The notes beneath the pieces are model-generated. The model was not told where the DNA came from and did not search any database. It was given only the letters and a program-made list of their open reading frames with translations. From DATMXT01 sp035560415 (GTDB lineage: Bacteria; Bacillota; Clostridia; Oscillospirales; Feifaniaceae), in NCBI GenBank assembly GCA_035560415.1, contig DATMZG010000039.1:1-24756 (forward strand): a stretch of DNA of 24,756 nucleotides, read 5' to 3'. Of the stretch, positions 19,629 to 24,756 are shown piece by piece. Numbering within the stretch: the first letter of the stretch is position 1; each line of letters opens with the position of its first letter. Position numbers and translations under genes: made by a program.

Positions 19629-19633
19629 TCAGT

Positions 19634-19662
19634 AATATATACAATATCGGGAAATTTGTCAA
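19634..19662 (-). promoter_or_regulatory. Sigma-A promoter of the riboswitch-ATPase transcript
   Basis: On the minus strand TTGACA (19662-19657) and TATATT (19639-19634) are separated by 17 bases. Transcription is expected to begin at about 19627, the first bases of the aptamer. Confidence 0.85.
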
Positions 19663-19712
19663 GCGTCAGTCGTGTGTCCGCCTTAGCATTAGCGGTTGTT
19701 CACAAATTTCTA

Positions 19713-19741
19713 TTGAGCGGTCGGGCCCGTTCTGATATAAT
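19713..19741 (+). promoter_or_regulatory. Promoter of the DUF1385-prmC unit
   Basis: TTGAGC (19713-19718) and TATAAT (19736-19741) are 17 bases apart. The leader of about 75 bases contains two adjacent small inverted repeats: AACAGG/CCTGTT (19762-19779) and TTGCGC/GCGCAA (19778-19793). The promoter is divergent from the riboswitch promoter about 50 bases away. Confidence 0.75.
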
Positions 19742-19821
19742 ATTCTCCGCGCTGCTGCTGAAACAGGCAATCTCCTGTTGCGCAAATGCGCAAACACGCA
19801 ACCGATTGATTGGAGAAACAC

Positions 19822-20754
19822 ATGGGAAAAGCACACAAGACCTCCGTCGGGGGGCAGGCCATATATGAGGGCGTCATGATGCGGGGCCCCAAACAGTACG
19901 CCGTATCGGTGCGCCTTCCGGACGGCAGCATTGACACCGTCGTCAAAAACAACAAGAGCATCAAGGACAAATACCCCGTTTTCAAGCTGCCGCTGCTGCG
20001 GGGCGTGGCGGGGCTCTTCGAGTCGCTGTCTTTAGGATACGGCACCCTCATGTACTCGTTTGAAAAGGCGGGAATTGCCGAGGAGGAGCCGACTAAGTTT
20101 GACCTCTGGCTTGAGCGCACGTTCGGCAAATCGGCCACAAAGATTGTGCTCGGCATCGGCACGGTGCTCGGGGTGGTTTTGGCGGTGGGCCTCTTTGTGC
20201 TGCTGCCGTCCTTTGGGGTCAAGCTCATTTCAAACTATGTGCCTGACTGGTCCCGCTCGGTGCTCGAGGGCATCATTAAAATCGCCGTCTTCATCGCCTA
20301 TCTCGCCGCCGTCTCCAAAATGCCGGACATCGCCCGCACTTTCGAGTACCACGGCGCCGAGCACAAGACCATTTTCACCTATGAGCAGGGCGCCCCGCTG
20401 ACCGTCGAAAACGTGCGCACCCGCAGCCGGTTCCACCCGCGGTGCGGCACAAGCTTTTTGCTCATCGTGCTGGTCATCAGCATTCTCGTCTCGTCCTTGC
20501 CCATTGTCACCTGGGACAATGTGCTCATTCGCGCCCTGACCAAACTCGCGCTGCTGCCCGTCGTCGTCGGCCTCTCCTACGAGCTCATCCAGTTTTCCGG
20601 CCGGCACGACAACATTTTCACCCGCTTTGTCTCGGCCCCGGGGCTCTGGCTCCAGCGCATCACGACGAGGGAGCCGGACGACAGCCAGATTGAAGTGGCC
20701 ATCGCCTCCATGCTGCCGGTGCTGACCGGCAATCCGGAGGACGACAAGTGGTAA
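19822..20754 (+). CDS. DUF1385 (YqhQ-like) membrane protein
   Basis: This 310-residue protein belongs to the DUF1385/YqhQ family of integral membrane proteins with no settled function. The family start VGGQAIYEGVMMRGPK is at about residues 9-24. Membrane helices are visible at about 110-130 and 150-165, with a pair at about 213-230 and 237-255. The conserved polar motifs YHGAEHKTIFTYE and RFHPRCGTSF lie between them, and their His, Glu and Cys suggest a possible metal or catalytic site. The ATG at 19822 is preferred to an in-frame TTG at 19810, because GGAG (19812-19815) lies six bases before the ATG. Its stop is overlapped by the prmC start. The DUF1385-prmC pairing recurs in Clostridia, commonly with prfA, which is absent here. 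Confidence 0.9.
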   Translation: MGKAHKTSVGGQAIYEGVMMRGPKQYAVSVRLPDGSIDTVVKNNKSIKDKYPVFKLPLLRGVAGLFESLSLGYGTLMYSFEKAGIAEEEPTKFDLWLERTFGKSATKIVLGIGTVLGVVLAVGLFVLLPSFGVKLISNYVPDWSRSVLEGIIKIAVFIAYLAAVSKMPDIARTFEYHGAEHKTIFTYEQGAPLTVENVRTRSRFHPRCGTSFLLIVLVISILVSSLPIVTWDNVLIRALTKLALLPVVVGLSYELIQFSGRHDNIFTRFVSAPGLWLQRITTREPDDSQIEVAIASMLPVLTGNPEDDKW

Positions 20755-21473
20755 AGGCCATCCTTGAGGCGGCCGGCATCGAGTCGGCCGCTTTTGAAGC
20801 CCGCCAGCTTGAAAAGGCGGGCCTCGGCGAGGAGGCCGCCCGCAAAAGGGCGGCGGGCGTCCCCTTGCAGTATATCCTCGGCGAGTGGGACTTTTACGGG
20901 CGCACTTTTTTGTGCCGGGAGGGGGTTTTAATTCCCCGGCCCGAGACTGAGCTTCTGGCCGGGGCGGCGCTTCGCCACCTTGACCAAAACGCCACGGCGG
21001 CAGACCTTGGCTGCGGCACCGGCTGCATCGGGCTGACGCTTGCGGCCGAAACGGGGTGCGCCGTCACGCTCTTTGACATCGCGCCGGAGCCGCTGGCACT
21101 CGCCGCCGAAAACGCAAAAAAACTTGGAATTGTAACTGCCGACATCCGTCACCGCTCCATCATGCAAGGCCCCGGTGGACAAAAGTGGGATGTTGTGGTC
21201 TCAAATCCCCCCTATATCAAAACGGGTGACCTTGGCACCCTCCAGCCGGAGGTGCGCCGCGAACCGGATTTGGCCCTTGACGGCGGGGCGGACGGGCTGG
21301 ACTTCTACCGCGCCATCGCGGCCCTGTGGGCCCCGGCCGCAAACAGAGCCCTGCTGCTCGAGGTCGGGGCGGGACAGGCAACGGCGGTCGCCGGCATGCT
21401 GGCCGGTCAGGGAAAGGTGCGCACGCAAAAAGATTACGCCGGAATCCCCCGGATTGTCGTATTAGAAAAATAG
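20748..21473 (+). CDS. prmC: Release factor glutamine methyltransferase PrmC
   Basis: PrmC transfers a methyl group from S-adenosylmethionine to the Gln of the GGQ motif in release factors RF1 and RF2, which aids peptide release. The SAM-binding motif DLGCGTG is at residues 86-92 and the catalytic NPPY at 153-156, followed by the family-typical EVRREPDLALDGGADGLDFYR. The protein has 241 residues against about 280 in most homologues. The shortage is at the N-terminus, where the conserved P-QYILGEWDFYG block begins near residue 39 instead of about 60-65, so the helical bundle that touches the release factor is trimmed. The GTG start at 20748 overlaps the DUF1385 stop by seven bases and has GGAGG seven bases upstream. 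The usual neighbour prfA is not in view. The stop overlaps a LexA-type box of the next gene. Confidence 0.92.
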   Translation: MVKAILEAAGIESAAFEARQLEKAGLGEEAARKRAAGVPLQYILGEWDFYGRTFLCREGVLIPRPETELLAGAALRHLDQNATAADLGCGTGCIGLTLAAETGCAVTLFDIAPEPLALAAENAKKLGIVTADIRHRSIMQGPGGQKWDVVVSNPPYIKTGDLGTLQPEVRREPDLALDGGADGLDFYRAIAALWAPAANRALLLEVGAGQATAVAGMLAGQGKVRTQKDYAGIPRIVVLEK

Positions 21474-21485
21474 AATATTTGTTCT
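21472..21485. promoter_or_regulatory. Probable LexA (SOS) box of recA
   Basis: AGAATATTTGTTCT matches the Gram-positive LexA core GAAC-N4-GTTC at seven of eight fixed positions (GAAT instead of GAAC). It is nearly palindromic including the flanking A and T. It ends eight bases before the -35 element of the recA promoter and overlaps the prmC stop. Confidence 0.7.
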
Positions 21486-21492
21486 AAACCTA

Positions 21493-21521
21493 TTGCAAAG
21501 CGGACGCCGGTCTGATACAAT
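21493..21521 (+). promoter_or_regulatory. Sigma-A promoter of recA
   Basis: TTGCAA (21493-21498) and TACAAT (21516-21521) are separated by 17 bases. The recA ATG lies 36 bases after the -10, with a strong GGGGAGG ribosome site in the short leader. The LexA-type box just upstream suggests damage induction. Confidence 0.8.
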
Positions 21522-21557
21522 CATAGACAGCTGAAAAAGTAGGATGGGGAGGACAAA

Positions 21558-22718
21558 ATGGCCAGAAACGAAAAAAAGCCGCTGCAGAAAATCGCGGTCG
21601 CGGACGACAAGAAAAAGGCGCTGGAAGAGGCGCTGGCCAAAATTGAAAAAGATTTCGGCAAGGGCGCCGTCATGAAGCTGGGCGAGACCATAAGCATGAA
21701 TGTCGAGCACATTCCGACCGGCTCTATCGCGCTCGACGTGGCCCTTGGCATCGGCGGAATTCCGCGCGGGCGCATCATTGAAATCTATGGGCCTGAGTCC
21801 TCCGGAAAGACGACGCTGGCGCTCCACTGCATTGCCGAGGCCCAGAAGCTCGGCGGCGAGGCGGCTTTTATCGACGTGGAGCACGCGCTCGACCCCGTGT
21901 ACGCGGCAAAGCTCGGCGTCGACATCAATTCGCTCTTAGTGGCCCAGCCCGACAGCGGCGAGCAGGCGCTTGAAATCGCCGAGACGCTGGTGCACTCCGG
22001 CGCCATTGACGTCATCGTCATCGACTCGGTGGCGGCCCTTGTCACGCGGGCCGAAATCGAGGGCGAGATGGGGGATACCCATGTCGGCCTGCAGGCGCGG
22101 CTCATGTCGCAGGCCATGCGAAAACTGGCCGGCGGCATCTCCAAGGCCGGCTGCGCCGCCATTTTCATCAACCAGCTGCGCGAAAAAGTCGGCATTGTCT
22201 ACGGCAACCCCGAGACGACGCCGGGCGGGCGGGCCCTCAAGTTCTACGCCTCGGTGCGCATTGAGGTGCGCAAGAGCGAGTCGCTCAAAGTCGGCGGAGA
22301 GATCATCGGCAACCGCACCAAGGCCAAAGTGGTCAAAAATAAAGTCGCGCCGCCCTTCAAGGTGGCCGAGTTCGACATTCTGTACGGCACCGGCATCTCC
22401 CGCACCGGCGAGCTCATTGACATGGGCGTAGAGCTCGACGTCGTGAGCAAAATGGGGGCCTGGTTCTCTTTCAACGAGGCCCGCATGGGTCAGGGCAAGG
22501 AGAACGCCAGAGAATACTTAGTGAAAAACCCCGACATCGCCGACGAAATCGAGCGGCGCATCCGGGCCAAGATTGCGGAGGACTCCGAAGTCGCGGCCCA
22601 TGTGGCCAAAACCGCCGCCTCCGAATCGTCGGAGGACCTCGGCGGCGACGACTCCTCCGCCCCGGCGGCGGGTCGCGGGGGAAAGGCGCTCGACGTTACG
22701 GCTGAAGATTTTGAATGA
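21558..22718 (+). CDS. recA: Recombinase RecA
   Basis: RecA forms filaments on single-stranded DNA, drives homologous strand exchange and triggers LexA self-cleavage in the SOS response. The 386-residue protein has Walker A GPESSGKT at 78-85, Walker B VIVIDSVAAL near 150, the L1/L2 regions (EGEMGDTHVGLQARLMSQ and INQLREKVGIVYGNPETTPG) and a normal core throughout. The C-terminal tail (from about 345) is longer than minimal and rich in Ala, Ser, Asp and Glu, as is common for the regulatory acidic tail. ATG at 21558 follows GGGGAGGA by four to five bases. It has its own promoter and SOS-type box. The recX start overlaps its stop, giving a recA-recX-rimO unit. Confidence 0.99.
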   Translation: MARNEKKPLQKIAVADDKKKALEEALAKIEKDFGKGAVMKLGETISMNVEHIPTGSIALDVALGIGGIPRGRIIEIYGPESSGKTTLALHCIAEAQKLGGEAAFIDVEHALDPVYAAKLGVDINSLLVAQPDSGEQALEIAETLVHSGAIDVIVIDSVAALVTRAEIEGEMGDTHVGLQARLMSQAMRKLAGGISKAGCAAIFINQLREKVGIVYGNPETTPGGRALKFYASVRIEVRKSESLKVGGEIIGNRTKAKVVKNKVAPPFKVAEFDILYGTGISRTGELIDMGVELDVVSKMGAWFSFNEARMGQGKENAREYLVKNPDIADEIERRIRAKIAEDSEVAAHVAKTAASESSEDLGGDDSSAPAAGRGGKALDVTAEDFE

Positions 22719-23356
22719 GCGGCAATGAAGGGGCCAGCGGCCTTGTCACGCGGCTGAAATTCACGCGCTCGGGCGGCGTCGTCGTCGAGGTCGACGGCGA
22801 GGTGATAGGCGAGGTGGACCCGGCCGAATTTTCCCGCAGCCGGGGCGATATGCTGACAGCGGACGAAATTGAAGCGGTGCGCCTCTTGGCGCGCCGCTTT
22901 GACGCGCATATGAAGGCGGCAAGGTCCCTTGCGCGGCAAAGCAGCTCCGAGCGGGGGCTTGTCACAAGGCTGCGAAAAAAAGGGGTCGACCCCACGGCCG
23001 CTGCCGAGGCCGCCCGGTACTACGCCGGGCGCGGCTACATAGACGATATGGCGTTTGCCAAAAATAAGGCAGACGAGCTGCACAGCCGCAAAAACTACGG
23101 CCGGCGGCGAATTGCCGCCGAGCTCGCCCGGCTCGGGGTGCCACAGGAGGCCGCAAAGGCCGCCCTTGAGGCGCTCCCGCCCGACAGCGAGGCCATTGCC
23201 CGGGCGGTTGCCCGCCATCGGATGGGGGACCTCTCCGACCGCAATGAGCGGGCACGGCAGTGGCGGCATTTTTCGGCGCAGGGATTTGCGGCCGAGGACA
23301 TACGGGCCGCCCTCGCGGGCGGGGACGATTTTGAGGAGGAGTATTTTGATGACTAA
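22715..23356 (+). CDS. recX: Regulatory protein RecX
   Basis: RecX binds RecA filaments and restrains or remodels their activity. The 213-residue protein has a poorly conserved N-terminal part (about 1-65) with a short beta-rich start. Three-helix RecX repeats follow, with recognisable family sequences: RQSSSERGLVTRLRKKGVD, YIDDMAFAKNKADELHSRKNYGRRRIAAELARLGV and, in the last repeat, WRHFSAQGFAAEDIRAAL. The length fits the family. Its ATG at 22715 overlaps the recA stop as ATGA, so its synthesis is coupled to that of RecA. Its own stop is overlapped by the rimO start. Placement directly after recA is a common arrangement and supports the call. Confidence 0.94.
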   Translation: MSGNEGASGLVTRLKFTRSGGVVVEVDGEVIGEVDPAEFSRSRGDMLTADEIEAVRLLARRFDAHMKAARSLARQSSSERGLVTRLRKKGVDPTAAAEAARYYAGRGYIDDMAFAKNKADELHSRKNYGRRRIAAELARLGVPQEAAKAALEALPPDSEAIARAVARHRMGDLSDRNERARQWRHFSAQGFAAEDIRAALAGGDDFEEEYFDD

Positions 23357-24644
23357 GGTGGCCATGATAACGCTTGGCTGTCCCAAAAACCAGGTGGACG
23401 CCGAGCGCATGCTGGCGCTGCTCACAGAGGGCGGCTTTGAAGTCGCGGTGCCGGAGGAGGCCGACGTCGCCGTCGTCAACACCTGCGGCTTTATTGAGGA
23501 CGCCAAAAAAGAGGCCATCGAGGCCATTTTGGAGATGGCGGACCTCAAGGCGCAGGGGCGCTTGCGGGGCATCGTGGTCACCGGCTGCCTTGCGCAGCGG
23601 TACCGCGCGGACATCCGCACCGAGCTGCCGGAGGTCAATGTCGTGCTCGGGGCCGGCAGCCACGGCGACATCTGCGAGGCGGTGGCGGCCGCCGCCGCCG
23701 GGGAGAGTCTCGAGCGGTACGCCCCCATTGAGGAGGCCGACATGGGGGGCGGCCGGGTGCTGACAACCCCGTTCTACACCGCTTATTTGAAACTGGGCGA
23801 CGGGTGCGACAACCGGTGCACCTACTGCGCCATCCCCCTCATCCGGGGGCGCATGCGCTCGCGGCGCATGGAAGAGCTTGTGGCCGAGGCAAAAGAGCTT
23901 GCGGGCGCCGGGGTCAAGGAACTCATTTTGGTCGCGCAGGACTCCACGCGCTACGGGGAGGACCTGTACGGCGAAAACAAACTTGCCCTGCTCATTTCAA
24001 AACTTGAGGAAATCAGGGGCATCGCCTGGATTCGGCTGCTCTACGGCTACCCCGACCGCATTTCGGACGAGCTGCTCGCCCACATGGCGAAAAGCGAAAA
24101 GCTGCTTCACTACATCGACCTGCCGCTGCAGCACGCGTCGGACGTGGTGCTGCGGCGCATGAACCGCCGCGGGAGCCGCGCCGACATTGAGGAGACCCTT
24201 GCCCGCATCCGGGCCACGGTGCCGGACGTCTGCCTGCGCACCACTTTCATTGCGGGCTTCCCGGGCGAGACCGAGGAGGACTTTGCGCAGCTTGAGGATT
24301 TTGTCAAAACCCAGAAGTTTGACCGCGTGGGCTGTTTTGCCTACTCGGCCGAGGAGGGGACGCCGGCGGCGGGCTTTGCGGAGCAAATATCGGAAGAGTT
24401 GAAAACAGCGCGGGTCGAGCGGCTCATGCGGGCGCAGTCCGACATCTCGGAGGAAAAAAACAAGGCCTTTGTCGGCAAGACGCTGACCGTGCTGGTTGAA
24501 GAGGCGGGTTGCGGGCGCAGCCGGCGGGATGCGCCCGAGATCGACGGGCAGGTCTACTTCACGGGCAAGGCCAAACCCGGGGATATGGTGAAGGCCAAAA
24601 TTCTTCGCGCCGACGCCTACGACCTCTACGGGGCCATTGAGTAA
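23349..24644 (+). CDS. rimO: Ribosomal protein S12 methylthiotransferase RimO
   Basis: RimO is a radical-SAM enzyme with two 4Fe-4S clusters that adds a methylthio group to an Asp of ribosomal protein S12. The 431-residue product has the UPF0004 domain with cluster ligands Cys11 (LGCPKNQVD), Cys46 (NTCGFI) and Cys80 (VTGCLAQRY). The radical-SAM motif is Cys153, Cys157 and Cys160 (CDNRCTYC) followed by AIPLIRGRMRSR. A C-terminal TRAM domain begins at about 370 and ends LYGAIE. CPKNQVD and the IPLIRG context distinguish it from the tRNA enzyme MiaB. The ATG at 23349 overlaps the recX stop by eight bases and has GAGGAGGAG upstream. It is the last gene of the recA unit and is followed by a strong terminator. 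Confidence 0.96.
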   Translation: MTKVAMITLGCPKNQVDAERMLALLTEGGFEVAVPEEADVAVVNTCGFIEDAKKEAIEAILEMADLKAQGRLRGIVVTGCLAQRYRADIRTELPEVNVVLGAGSHGDICEAVAAAAAGESLERYAPIEEADMGGGRVLTTPFYTAYLKLGDGCDNRCTYCAIPLIRGRMRSRRMEELVAEAKELAGAGVKELILVAQDSTRYGEDLYGENKLALLISKLEEIRGIAWIRLLYGYPDRISDELLAHMAKSEKLLHYIDLPLQHASDVVLRRMNRRGSRADIEETLARIRATVPDVCLRTTFIAGFPGETEEDFAQLEDFVKTQKFDRVGCFAYSAEEGTPAAGFAEQISEELKTARVERLMRAQSDISEEKNKAFVGKTLTVLVEEAGCGRSRRDAPEIDGQVYFTGKAKPGDMVKAKILRADAYDLYGAIE

Positions 24645-24659
24645 ATCACATATTTTGAG

Positions 24660-24697
24660 CCGGTGCAGGCGCTTACGCTTGCACCGGTTTTTATTTT
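24660..24697 (+). terminator. Intrinsic terminator after rimO
   Basis: A 12-bp stem (24660-24671 with 24676-24687, one G-U) closes a CTTA loop and is followed by TTTTTATTTT. It lies 15 bases beyond the rimO stop and closes the recA-recX-rimO unit. The remaining 59 bases to the window end show no gene. Confidence 0.93.
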
Positions 24698-24756
24698 GTC
24701 CCGGCCGGCTTGGCCGCAGCCCCGATGACAACTCAATTCATTAGATATACATATAG

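Overview
The window looks like chromosomal DNA from a GC-rich Bacillota bacterium, most likely a clostridium of the gut Oscillospirales type. That placement is inferred from sigma-A promoters (TTGACA/TATAAT), strong GGAGG ribosome sites, SLH-domain surface proteins, a DUF1385/YqhQ gene beside prmC, a Gram-positive SOS box before recA, and a yybP-ykoY riboswitch. I see no insertion sequences, CRISPR arrays, tRNAs, rRNAs or phage genes. Most of the window is ordinary housekeeping and envelope/transport DNA.

Layout. Positions 1-527 hold no convincing gene but include an AT-richer patch with DnaA-box-like repeats and a strong hairpin downstream of secA. secA (528-3260, minus) is divergent from a four-gene plus-strand run: an unusual duplicated HlyD-type adaptor, a MacB-type ATPase, its FtsX/MacB permease and a secreted SLH protein (3457-8994). 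A terminator, a small two-helix membrane protein and a dCMP deaminase with a perfect consensus promoter follow (9052-9993). Next is a MarR-regulated operon encoding a heterodimeric ABC exporter (10061-14146). It ends convergently with a YibE/F membrane protein in a 66-bp perfect palindrome that contains both stop codons.

The minus strand then carries YibE/F, a secreted transglutaminase-like/SLH protein and a P2-type cation ATPase. The ATPase leader is a clear yybP-ykoY (Mn2+) riboswitch with its own promoter and an overlapping intrinsic terminator, so the pump is probably a manganese exporter although its sequence looks like a Ca2+-ATPase. On the plus strand, DUF1385-prmC and recA-recX-rimO form two tightly packed units. 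recA has a near-consensus LexA box and a sigma-A promoter, so recX and rimO probably share SOS control. A strong terminator closes the recA unit.

I found no wholly new multi-gene system. The best leads are the Mn2+-riboswitch-controlled pump, the stop-codon-containing palindrome, the duplicated adaptor of the MacB-like cluster, the trimmed and degenerate NBD of the ABC exporter, and the SOS-linked rimO.
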